46,047 nt of DNA from the NCBI GenBank assembly GCA_035936835.1, contig DASYVT010000068.1:1-46047 (forward strand), given 5' to 3'. The notes below the pieces were generated by a model that made no database searches, was not told the origin of the DNA, and saw only the letters and a program-made list of their open reading frames with translations. Positions 33,709 to 40,850 of this stretch are shown here, in pieces; the first letter of the stretch is position 1; each line of letters starts with the position of its first letter. A program made the position numbers and the translations under genes. The DNA comes from Candidatus Methylomirabilota bacterium. Lineage in GTDB: Bacteria; Methylomirabilota; Methylomirabilia; Rokubacteriales; CSP1-6.

Positions 33709-33740
33709 AGGCCCCGGGGCGAGAGTCCTGGGGCCTTTTT
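33709..33740 (+). terminator. Rho-independent terminator of the RRM gene
   Basis: AGGCCCCGGG pairs with CCTGGGGCCT (one mismatch in ten), followed at once by five Ts. It is nine bases after the stop. Confidence 0.85.
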
Positions 33741-33773
33741 CAAGGGATCTTATGCTAATCATATGGTGATGTC

Positions 33774-34754
33774 GTGAACAAGCCCGGAGTACCCGCGCCG
33801 GGGTTCATCAAGCGGATCGGCCCCGTCATCGACGAGCGGCGCGCCGTGGAATTCCGGCCGCTTGAGAGCTCGGAGCTCGTAAACCGTTTGAGCAATCCGC
33901 GGCTGCCCTTTGGTTGGACAGTCAACCCTTTCCGCGGCTGCGAGTTCGGCTGTCGATACTGCTATGCCAGGCCGACGCACGGCTATCTGGGTCACACCGA
34001 CCCTGCCGAGTTCGAGACGCGGATCTACGTGAAGCAGGCCGACGAGGCGAAGCTCCGCTCGCGCTTGAAGCGCGCGCGGGAGAGCGGCGAGGAAGTAGCC
34101 ATAGGAGCGGCAACGGACCCCTACCAGCCGGCCGAATCGCGCTTCGGGGTCACGCGGCGGGTGCTCGAAAGCGTCGAGCGGGTGCCCGGCCTGCGGGTCG
34201 GCATCACCACGAAGTCTCCGGCCATCACGCGCGACATGGACCTGCTCCGGCGGATCGCGGCGGCGGGAGAGCTCGTGGTCAATATCTCGCTCACCTCGCT
34301 CGACGCGGCCCTCCTCCGTCGCATCGAACCCCGCGCCCCGCGTCCCGATCTCCGTCTCGGGGCCATGGCGGCGCTGACGGCGGCAGGCGTCCCGGCCCGA
34401 CTCTTTGCCATGCCGGTGCTGCCGTTCCTGACCGACCGCGCGGTCGCGCTGCGGGCGCTCTTCGCCGCGGCGCGCACCGCCGGAGCGCGAGAGGCCATTT
34501 GGAACGTCCTCTTCCTCCGCGGCGAGACCCACGGGTTCTTCCTCGACTTCATCGCTCGCGAGTTTCCCCGGCTCCTGCCGCGGTACCGCGCGCTGTACGC
34601 GGGCGGGGCCACGGCGGAGGCCAGCTACCGTGAGCGCGTGGAGGGGATGGCGGCGCGCGTGGCCCTCGAGGCGGGCTTCCCGGGACGGAGCCGGGCGGAC
34701 CGGATCGCCGCCGAGCGACCCGCCCGGCCGCGTCAGCTGCTACTCGAGTGGTAG
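33774..34754 (+). CDS. Radical SAM protein, SplB/Rv2578c-like
   Basis: A 326-residue radical SAM enzyme. The cluster ligands are C56, C60 and C63 (CEFGCRYC), in the typical setting WTVNPFRGC and YARPTHGYL of the spore-photoproduct-lyase-like Rv2578c family. GAATDPYQPAE (~116) and ITTKSP (~143) are further family motifs. The start is GTG. The last 15 bases overlap the convergent DNA polymerase gene. The reaction is unknown; a role in DNA damage is possible but inferred from the family alone. Confidence 0.85.
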   Translation: MNKPGVPAPGFIKRIGPVIDERRAVEFRPLESSELVNRLSNPRLPFGWTVNPFRGCEFGCRYCYARPTHGYLGHTDPAEFETRIYVKQADEAKLRSRLKRARESGEEVAIGAATDPYQPAESRFGVTRRVLESVERVPGLRVGITTKSPAITRDMDLLRRIAAAGELVVNISLTSLDAALLRRIEPRAPRPDLRLGAMAALTAAGVPARLFAMPVLPFLTDRAVALRALFAAARTAGAREAIWNVLFLRGETHGFFLDFIAREFPRLLPRYRALYAGGATAEASYRERVEGMAARVALEAGFPGRSRADRIAAERPARPRQLLLEW

Positions 34755-37004
34755 CTGGGCCGGGCCCTCGGGTAGGCCCTCGCCCGCGGGGGCGAGGCCA
34801 TCCTGCTCGATGAGCGGGCGGAATTTCTCGTAGAGATCGTCGAGCTTGGCGAGGTAGTAGGCGGTGTTCTCGTCCGGAGCCGCGGGATTCCATTCGGCGG
34901 CGAGCTTGGCCGCCTCGTTGACTTTCACGCGCTTTCCCTCGCCGGCGACGTAATAGGAAACCTGGTCGCCCGCCTGGTACGGCCGCTCCGAGCGAAGCGC
35001 CAGCTCGTAGGCGGCCGAGACGTTGCGCTTTCTGTCGCGGAGCTTGTCCTGGTAGCCGGCGGGTGACTCCTGGAGCGTCTCCGTTTTCATGAACTGCTTG
35101 ACCGGCACGCGGTGGGCCTCAAAGTCCTCCTGCCAGCGCTTGACGAGGGCGGGGATCTCATCGCGTCGCCCCGTCAGCAGCAGCCGGAACATCTCCTCCA
35201 GCCACAGGCGTTGGAAGAGCTCGATGCCGCGTGAGCGCAGCCCCGAGCCCTTGACCAGGAGCTTGCCGCGGTGGTCGAGCAGGACGTAGTTCTTCATCTT
35301 GTAGGAGAGCATGGCCTCGTAGCGGCCCCCGAGCTCGAGCTGGATGCCGGGCGGCAGCACGCGCTCGAGCTCGGCGATGAGGGTCTCCTCGTCCCTCCCG
35401 GCAGGCGGGACGAAGTAGAGGCCGTCGGTGTCCACCTCTATGACCGACGCGCCCAATTCGCCGAGACGCTCCACGAGCGACATGACCAGCGCGCGCCCTT
35501 CCCCGGTGACGCGGTTGGCGGCGTCGTAGTCGTTCCAGTGCCCCTGCGAGAAGGCGAGATAGCCGTAGAAGGAGTTGATCAGGATCTTGAAGGTCTGCTG
35601 GAGGGCGCCGAGGAGCGTTCGGTCGGCCTCGGCCGGCGCCTCGCGCGCGAGCCGCTTGGCCGCCAGCCGGAACTCGCGGAGATCGCCGAGCAGCTTCGGG
35701 AAGACGCCCAGAGTGTCGCGGGCGGGCGCGATCTTCCGCGTCAGCATGAGCGACGGGTAGAGCGAAGTGACGTCGGCGTGGAGCACCGGCCGGGCCACGC
35801 CCGTGAGAAGCACCGTCGTGTAGCCTCCGGCCACGGCCTTGCCCGCCGCCGGCGCGGGCACGGCGCGACGCTGGTGCAGGTACTCGCGCATCAGGAGCCC
35901 GTCGATCTTGGTCGCGTTGCCTCGGAGCACCACTGATTCGTAGGACAGCGGCAGCGCCTGGGCCTGGACGAAGTACGGCGGCGAGAGCAGCCCCGAGAGC
36001 GCCAGCGTCTCGACCACGTCGTCGCGCGCGTAGGCCATGAGCCGTTCGGGTTCTTCCCGGAAGATGCGGGGGATGTCTTCGGGCGGCAGGTACGTGCGCT
36101 CCGGCGCCGCGATGCCGAAGTGGCGCGCGACGTCCTTGAGGCCGTAGGACTCGAGGTCGCGGGCGGCGATGTCATAGAGCTGGACGAGGATCCACGTGTC
36201 CACGATGTGACGGCCGGCGACCGCGTAGCGACGGTAGGCGATGGTGCGCTCGGCCACCTGCATGCGAGAAGGCCGGCCGGTCAGCGCCGAGCCGTCGCGC
36301 CCCCAGGCGAGCGGCACCTTGTGCCGCCGGGCGCGCGCCTCGATGTACTCGAGGTCGAAGCGGAAGATGTTGTGGCCCTCGAGCACGTCGGGGTCGCGCT
36401 CCCGGATCAGGCGTCCGCACTCCGCCAGCAGCTCGGCCTCGCTCATCAGGGCGCCGGAGAGCACCGTGGTGAAGCCCGCCGAATCGGCGATCGCGATGGC
36501 AATGATGCGGTCGGACTCGCGGGCGGCGTTGGGGAACTCGAAGCCGGGCGCCGTCGTGACTTCGATGTCCACGGCCATGCGGTGCACGTCCTCGAAGGCC
36601 ATCCCGAGGAAGGACGTCCGGCCCGTGCGGAGCAGGAACTGGTGGACGGGGTCCGAGAGGAATAGATAGGGCGCGTCCGGGACTCCCGCGGTGCGACCGG
36701 AGACGCGCTGGGCGTGGTCGCGCGCCTTGAGGCAGTGGCTCCAGGCGGGGAACTCGGCCAGCCAGCGGTACGCCGCATCGCCGTCGAGGGGCACGATGGT
36801 CGCATCCCCTTTGAAGCCCGTCAGCAAGTTTGGGTCCGCGAGGAGCAGGAAGGGCCGGAAGGGCTCCTCGGTGACGCGCGCGACACCGTCGCGCGACCAG
36901 ATCCGCACGGCCTCCTCGCCGGCCTCGAAGGCGACCTGCCCGGAGGTGCCTGCGCGACCGAAGAGCAGGCGGTTGTCGTAGAAGGGCAGGGGCAGGCGCG
37001 TCAA
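34740..37004 (-). CDS. B-family DNA polymerase (Pol II-like)
   Basis: A 754-residue family B polymerase with 3'-5' exonuclease. Exo I has D146 and E148 (DIE), Exo II N212...D217 (HNIFRFDLEY) and Exo III Y325...D329 (YARDD). Polymerase motif A is DVTSLYPSLM (411-420), motif B KILINSFYGYLA (473-484) and motif C VDTDG (D525, D527), so it should be active. The start is TTG and lies within a 16-base repeat shared with the end of the upstream TPR gene. Probable role is repair or translesion synthesis. It sits at the end of the DsbA-like/TPR operon. Confidence 0.92.
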   Translation of the reverse strand: MTRLPLPFYDNRLLFGRAGTSGQVAFEAGEEAVRIWSRDGVARVTEEPFRPFLLLADPNLLTGFKGDATIVPLDGDAAYRWLAEFPAWSHCLKARDHAQRVSGRTAGVPDAPYLFLSDPVHQFLLRTGRTSFLGMAFEDVHRMAVDIEVTTAPGFEFPNAARESDRIIAIAIADSAGFTTVLSGALMSEAELLAECGRLIRERDPDVLEGHNIFRFDLEYIEARARRHKVPLAWGRDGSALTGRPSRMQVAERTIAYRRYAVAGRHIVDTWILVQLYDIAARDLESYGLKDVARHFGIAAPERTYLPPEDIPRIFREEPERLMAYARDDVVETLALSGLLSPPYFVQAQALPLSYESVVLRGNATKIDGLLMREYLHQRRAVPAPAAGKAVAGGYTTVLLTGVARPVLHADVTSLYPSLMLTRKIAPARDTLGVFPKLLGDLREFRLAAKRLAREAPAEADRTLLGALQQTFKILINSFYGYLAFSQGHWNDYDAANRVTGEGRALVMSLVERLGELGASVIEVDTDGLYFVPPAGRDEETLIAELERVLPPGIQLELGGRYEAMLSYKMKNYVLLDHRGKLLVKGSGLRSRGIELFQRLWLEEMFRLLLTGRRDEIPALVKRWQEDFEAHRVPVKQFMKTETLQESPAGYQDKLRDRKRNVSAAYELALRSERPYQAGDQVSYYVAGEGKRVKVNEAAKLAAEWNPAAPDENTAYYLAKLDDLYEKFRPLIEQDGLAPAGEGLPEGPAQLPLE

Positions 37005-37034
37005 TTCAGGAGACCCCCGTCAATTCAGGAGACC
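37000..37034 (-). repeat. 16-bp direct repeat, period 19, at the TPR/polB junction
   Basis: Copies at 37000-37015 and 37019-37034. One holds the TPR stop and the other the polymerase start. In a single-copy state the TPR stop TGA and the polymerase TTG would overlap (TTGA), so the duplication has separated two formerly overlapping genes. Confidence 0.9.
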
Positions 37035-37505
37035 AATGAGGCGATGGAGCTCCCTGCGCGCCGCCGTGTAGCGCGGCTCGATGGCGATGGCGCCCTGGAG
37101 CTCGCGAATGGCTTCATGGACCTTGTGCCGGCGCACATAGATGCGCGCGAGGTTGAAGTAGGGAAAGTGCCGGGGCTCGTAGCGCGGCGCGACCTTGGCG
37201 CGCTCGAGCCACGGCATCGCTTCGTCTTCACGGCCGAGCTCGATCAAGTACGCGCCGATGTCGTTGTACGGGTTGCCGAACGTCGGGTCCACGGCGATGG
37301 CGGTCCGGCACTCCGCGATGGCGTCCTCGTGCCGGCCTTGGTGGGAAAGCGCCCAGCCGAGGAAGGTGTGGGCTTCGGCGGTCGGCTGTATCGCGATCGA
37401 ACGGTGGTAGCACTCGATCGCCGCGTCGATCCGGCCGGCCATCTGCTCCTCGTAGCCGCGCTCGAAGTGCTCGCGCGCCTCCCCCGCCCACTCGCGCTCG
37501 GCCAT
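37020..37505 (-). CDS. Tetratricopeptide-repeat protein
   Basis: A 161-residue protein of about four TPR units, each with the A-W-G-Y/F-A-P pattern (for example AIECYHRSIAIQPTAEAHTFLGWA, split by unit, and DAIAECRTAIAVDP). No signal or membrane segment is present. It lies ten bases downstream of the selenocysteine-type DsbA gene and upstream of polB. A protein-protein scaffold role is expected; the partner is unknown. Confidence 0.85.
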   Translation of the reverse strand: MAEREWAGEAREHFERGYEEQMAGRIDAAIECYHRSIAIQPTAEAHTFLGWALSHQGRHEDAIAECRTAIAVDPTFGNPYNDIGAYLIELGREDEAMPWLERAKVAPRYEPRHFPYFNLARIYVRRHKVHEAIRELQGAIAIEPRYTAARRELHRLIGLLN

Positions 37506-37515
37506 GTCGCGCCCG

Positions 37516-38118
37516 CTAGGCGTCTTCGATCGCCTTGCGGTAGGTGGGCAGGTCCACGAGGCCGGTCAGCCGCCTGCCGCCCTCCACGATGATGGTCGGG
37601 ATCGCGCGCACCCGGTCACGGGTCACCGCTTCCTCGTAGTCACGCGTCACGGCGTCGCGTGCCGCGCCGCTCTCCAAGTCACGGAGAAAGCGCGTCATGT
37701 CCGCGCCGGCTTCCTTGACGACACCCACCAGCTCGTCCGGCTTGGCGATATTGATGCTCCGGCCGAAGAAGGCCGCGTAGAGGAGCAGGTGGAGACGGTC
37801 GAACGCCTGAGCACCCTGGAGCTCCACGCACTTGGCCGCCTCCAGCGCCGGCAGGGACCAGTTCGGGTAGTCATCGCGGGGCCACGGCGTGTACGTGATG
37901 CCGTCGCTCGCCGCCATGGCGCCGCAGCGGCGCCACCCCTCTTCCCGGTACGTGCCCTTGAACACGACCGACGGGTCGGGCTCCGGGCGAAGCGGAAAGG
38001 CCTTCCACTGGATGACGAGGTCGTCACCCATCTCATCTTTAAGTCTCCGGAGGCGCACGGCCGCCGGGTAGCACCACGGTCAGAGGTAATCAGCGTATTC
38101 CACGATGTGCACAGGCAT
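37516..38118 (-). CDS. DsbA/FrnE-like oxidoreductase with in-frame TGA in the active site (candidate selenoprotein, UPWC)
   Basis: A thioredoxin-fold protein of the DsbA/FrnE family, 200 residues if the TGA at 38080-38082 is read as selenocysteine 13. From the ATG at 38118 (GGGAGG upstream) the sequence runs MPVHIVEYADYL-U-PWCY, where homologues have DYLCPWCY; the resolving C16 is kept. The cis-proline loop RAIPT (P174) needed for thiol chemistry is present, and the whole fold follows. No signal peptide, as in FrnE. Reading TGA as stop would leave a 12-residue peptide; starting at the GTG at 38058 would remove the active site. It leads the operon with the TPR and polymerase genes. Confidence 0.87.
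38047..38082 (-). promoter_or_regulatory. Candidate bacterial SECIS after the DsbA-like TGA
   Basis: After TGA, GGCG-GCCGTG-CGCC gives a four-pair stem with a six-base loop starting with G, 18 bases after TGA. Alternatively CCGGCGG pairs with CCTCCGG (one mismatch). Weaker than the hairpin in the rhodanese gene, but within the known distance window. Confidence 0.4.
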
Positions 38119-38132
38119 GGTCGCCTCCCGGA

Positions 38133-38159
38133 GTGATTGTACCGGGTGTGATTGTACCG
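38133..38159 (-). promoter_or_regulatory. Duplicated -10-like element upstream of the DsbA-like gene
   Basis: A 12-base unit occurs twice, 15 bases apart (38133-38144, 38148-38159). On the minus strand each copy contains TACAAT, a good -10 hexamer. The nearer one would start transcription about 10-12 bases before the ATG, leaving only the Shine-Dalgarno in the leader. Confidence 0.5.
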
Positions 38160-38198
38160 CAAGGGGCGGTCACGAGGCGGACCGCGTGACGGTTGCGA

Positions 38199-38204
38199 TA
38201 TACT
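38199..38204 (+). promoter_or_regulatory. -10 hexamer (TATACT), probable leaderless start
   Basis: TATACT ends seven bases before the ATG at 38212. There is no Shine-Dalgarno and no clear -35. Confidence 0.45.
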
Positions 38205-38211
38205 CCCGCGC

Positions 38212-39069
38212 ATGACGCGAGGATCCCTCGTCGGAGTCCTTTTGTGCGCCGCCGTCGCCGGCGGCTGCGCCGGGTCCATCTCCTTCGAGAACGCGACCCC
38301 GAAGACGCCGGAGCGCGTCGAGGGGCGTCTCGTCAAGCCGGGCGGGTCCGGGCCTTTTCCCGCGCTCGTCCTTCTTCACGGCTGCCACGGCGTCTCCCCG
38401 CAGGTCTACGCCTGGGCGCGCTGGCTTGCCGACCGGGGCTACGTCGCCTTCGTTGTAGACAGCTTTGGGCCGCGCAAGGAGCCGGCGGACTGCAAGGACG
38501 ACCCGAGCCCCGGCGCCATGCCCAACACCGCGCGCTTCGACGATGCGATCGGCGCCTTGCGGTATCTGCAGTCCCGGCCGTTCGTTGTTCCGGATCGGGT
38601 CGCGTCGTTCGGCTGGTCACAGGGGGGACAGTACGCCATGTCGGTCATCAACGGGCCGACCCTCGAGCGCGCCCGCGCGCGGGGGGTCCCGCTGCCGCCG
38701 GTGGGATTTGCCGCCGGCATCGCCATGTACCCGGGCGGATGCCGCGACTACGCCAAGGAGCTGGTCGTGAGACCCCTGCTCCTTCTAATCGGCGGCTCAG
38801 ACGACTGGACGCCGCCCCAATACTGCCGCGAGATGGCGGCGAACGTGAGGGCGCGCGGCGCCGACGTGACGCTCGTCGAGTACAAGGGCGCCTACCACTA
38901 CTTCGACGTGGTCGGCCAGCGGAAGGAGGTGCTCAAGGACATCGAGCAGCCGTTCACGCGGGGCAGCTACGGCGTGACCGTCGCGTACGATCCCGAGGCG
39001 GCGGCCGACGCCCAGCGGCAGGTCGAGGCCTTCCTGGCGCGGGTCCTCAAGGGCGCGCGGCCGCGCTGA
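38212..39069 (+). CDS. Exported dienelactone hydrolase family protein
   Basis: A 285-residue alpha/beta hydrolase with an N-terminal lipoprotein-like signal (LVGVLLCAAVAGGC; the lipobox is imperfect). LLHGCHGVSP (~54), nucleophile elbow GWSQGG (~138, Ser instead of the Cys of classic dienelactone hydrolase), acid in GGSDDWTPP (~201) and histidine in YKGAYHYFD (~230) form a complete triad. An in-frame upstream extension lacks support. It is followed by a hairpin before the HtrA-like gene. Confidence 0.83.
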   Translation: MTRGSLVGVLLCAAVAGGCAGSISFENATPKTPERVEGRLVKPGGSGPFPALVLLHGCHGVSPQVYAWARWLADRGYVAFVVDSFGPRKEPADCKDDPSPGAMPNTARFDDAIGALRYLQSRPFVVPDRVASFGWSQGGQYAMSVINGPTLERARARGVPLPPVGFAAGIAMYPGGCRDYAKELVVRPLLLLIGGSDDWTPPQYCREMAANVRARGADVTLVEYKGAYHYFDVVGQRKEVLKDIEQPFTRGSYGVTVAYDPEAAADAQRQVEAFLARVLKGARPR

Positions 39070-39105
39070 CGCCGCGTCTGCCGTTGCTCTCTCACGGCGC
39101 GGCGT
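39069..39105 (+). terminator. GC-rich hairpin after the dienelactone hydrolase gene
   Basis: ACGCCGCG...CCGT pairs with ACGGCGCGGCGT around a nine-base loop with a four-base bulge. There is no T-run, so it may be a weak terminator or an mRNA-end structure. Confidence 0.35.
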
Positions 39106-39113
39106 GCTAGCGT
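39105..39113 (+). promoter_or_regulatory. Extended -10 promoter (TGcTAGCGT)
   Basis: The motif ends 13 bases before the ATG of the HtrA-like gene and matches TGnTAnnnT. It abuts the preceding hairpin. Confidence 0.4.
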
Positions 39114-39126
39114 GGGCGACTGATTC

Positions 39127-40035
39127 ATGGACGCGTCGGTCGAGCTCGTCAAGCGGCTCCTGGCCTCGGTGGTGCACATCCACGCCGAGGTGCCTGCGGC
39201 CCATCCCTCCGCGCGGATACTCGGCGACGAGCGCATGGGTACCGGCATCATCGTGGACCCCTCGGGGCTCATCCTGACCGTCAACTACGTGGTCATGGGC
39301 GGCGAGACCATCCAGGTGAGCTTCGGCAAGGGGCGCTCCCAGCGGGCGGAGATCGTGGCCCAGGACTTCGAGCTCGGGCTTGCCTTGTTAAAGGTCAAGC
39401 GGACGAACCTGCCGGCGGTGCCTGTCGCGTCCTCGGATGACCTGGACCGCGGTGAGCCCGTCTTCGCGCTCGGTGCCACGGGTCCCAGGGAGCGGCGTGT
39501 GTCGGGCGGGCTCTTGACCTACCTCGGCGAGTTCGAGGCGTACTGGGAATATCTCCTCGATCGGAGCCTGGTGTCGAGCGCGGCGAATCCCGGCTTTGGC
39601 GGCGGCCCGCTGTTCACGATCACAGGGCGGATGGTCGGCGTGGTCTCGCTCAACCTGGGCGAGATCATGCGCGTGTCGCTGGCCATCCCCGGCGAGTGCT
39701 ACCTGGCGAATCGCGAGGAGTACCTGCGCCACGGGCGCGCGGTCAGCCGACCGCAGCGGGCGTGGCTGGGCGTCTTCGCCCATCCGCTCGACGAGGGCGT
39801 GGTGGTGGCGGGGCTGGTGCCCAATGGGCCCGGCGCGCGCTCGGGCATTCGCGAGGGCGACGTCATCCTCTCGCTCGACGCCCACCAGGTGCCGACGCGG
39901 AAGGACCTGTACCTGTCCCTCTGGCGGCGAGGGCCGGGAGAGCGGATCGCGCTCGAGGTGATGCGCGATAACGAGCTCAAGCGGCTCGACGTGACCGGCG
40001 GCGACCGTGCGGACTTCTACAAGCAGATCTCCTGA
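39127..40035 (+). CDS. HtrA-like pseudoprotease with PDZ domain
   Basis: A 302-residue protein with a trypsin-like S1C (HtrA/DegP) domain and a C-terminal PDZ domain (about 205-290: PNGPGARSGIREGDVILSLD). All three catalytic positions are changed. The His of ILTxxHVV is Tyr54 (ILTVNYVV), the Asp of DLALLKV is Gly84 (LGLALLKV), and the Ser of GNSGGPL is Gly158 (GFGGGPL). The fold motifs around each are intact, so this is a maintained non-enzymatic protein rather than a decayed gene. No signal peptide or membrane anchor is visible, unlike most HtrA. A role as a chaperone or PDZ scaffold is possible. Confidence 0.87.
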   Translation: MDASVELVKRLLASVVHIHAEVPAAHPSARILGDERMGTGIIVDPSGLILTVNYVVMGGETIQVSFGKGRSQRAEIVAQDFELGLALLKVKRTNLPAVPVASSDDLDRGEPVFALGATGPRERRVSGGLLTYLGEFEAYWEYLLDRSLVSSAANPGFGGGPLFTITGRMVGVVSLNLGEIMRVSLAIPGECYLANREEYLRHGRAVSRPQRAWLGVFAHPLDEGVVVAGLVPNGPGARSGIREGDVILSLDAHQVPTRKDLYLSLWRRGPGERIALEVMRDNELKRLDVTGGDRADFYKQIS

Positions 40036-40047
40036 CCGGAGGGAACA

Positions 40048-40842
40048 GTGGACCTGGGATTGAAAGGCAAGGTGGCGCTCGTGGTGGCGGCGAGCAAGGG
40101 TATGGGCAAGGCCTCGGCCATGGGTTTCGGGGCTGAAGGCGCGCGCGTGGCCATGTGCGCGCGCGGCGAGGCCGACCTCAAGGCGGCAGCCGAGGACGTG
40201 CGCAAGCAGACGGGCGCGGAGGTGATCGCGGTCCCGGCGGACGCCAGCCGGCCAGAGGACATCGAGCGCGTCGTGGCCAAGGCGCGGGAGACGTGGGGCG
40301 GGGTGGACGTGCTGGTGGCCAACGTGGGCGGGCCGCCGCCCGGGCCGTTCGACCAGCTGAGTGACGAGCAGTGGAAGGCCGCATTCGAGCAGGTGCACCT
40401 CTCGACGGTCCGCTTCATCCGGCTGGTCCTACCCGACATGAAGAAAAAGAAGTGGGGGCGAATCCTCGCCATCCAGTCGAGTTCGGTCAAGCAGCCGGTC
40501 GATGGCCTGATCCTCTCGAACGGCATTCGGCCCGGGATTGCGGGGATGTTCAAGACGCTCGCCAACGAGCTCGCGAAGGACGGCATCACGGTCAACATGG
40601 TCCTGCCGGGGCGCATACGGACGGACCGCTTCATCGGGCATCAGAAAGACCTGGCCGCGCGCGCCGGGAAAAGCCTGGAGGAGTGGCTCGCCACGCGCTC
40701 GACGCCGGACATCCCGATGGGGCGGATCGGCACTCCCGAGGAGTTCGCCAACATGGTCGTGTTCCTCGGCTCCGAGCGAGCCTCGTACGTCACGGGATGC
40801 GTCGTGCAGGTGGACGGCGGGTTGATCAAGAGCGTGGTGTAG
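40048..40842 (+). CDS. SDR-fold protein with altered active site
   Basis: A 264-residue SDR (GTG start) with the nucleotide-binding segment AASKGMG (~14) and ANVGGPPPG in place of NNAG. The usual S...Y-x3-K is absent: the region reads SSSVKQPVDGLILSNGIRPG, so Tyr and Lys are replaced (LSN..R). This belongs to a divergent SDR group seen in many environmental bacteria, where the chemistry is not established. The C-terminal TGCVVQVDGG is normal. It starts 12 bases after the pseudoprotease gene. Confidence 0.82.
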   Translation: MDLGLKGKVALVVAASKGMGKASAMGFGAEGARVAMCARGEADLKAAAEDVRKQTGAEVIAVPADASRPEDIERVVAKARETWGGVDVLVANVGGPPPGPFDQLSDEQWKAAFEQVHLSTVRFIRLVLPDMKKKKWGRILAIQSSSVKQPVDGLILSNGIRPGIAGMFKTLANELAKDGITVNMVLPGRIRTDRFIGHQKDLAARAGKSLEEWLATRSTPDIPMGRIGTPEEFANMVVFLGSERASYVTGCVVQVDGGLIKSVV

Positions 40843-40850
40843 TCGATGTC

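Noticed and set aside
38080-38082. TGA read as a stop with translation beginning at GTG 38058
   Set aside because: That would remove the active site, although an ATG with GGGAGG upstream encodes the normal family N-terminus in frame.
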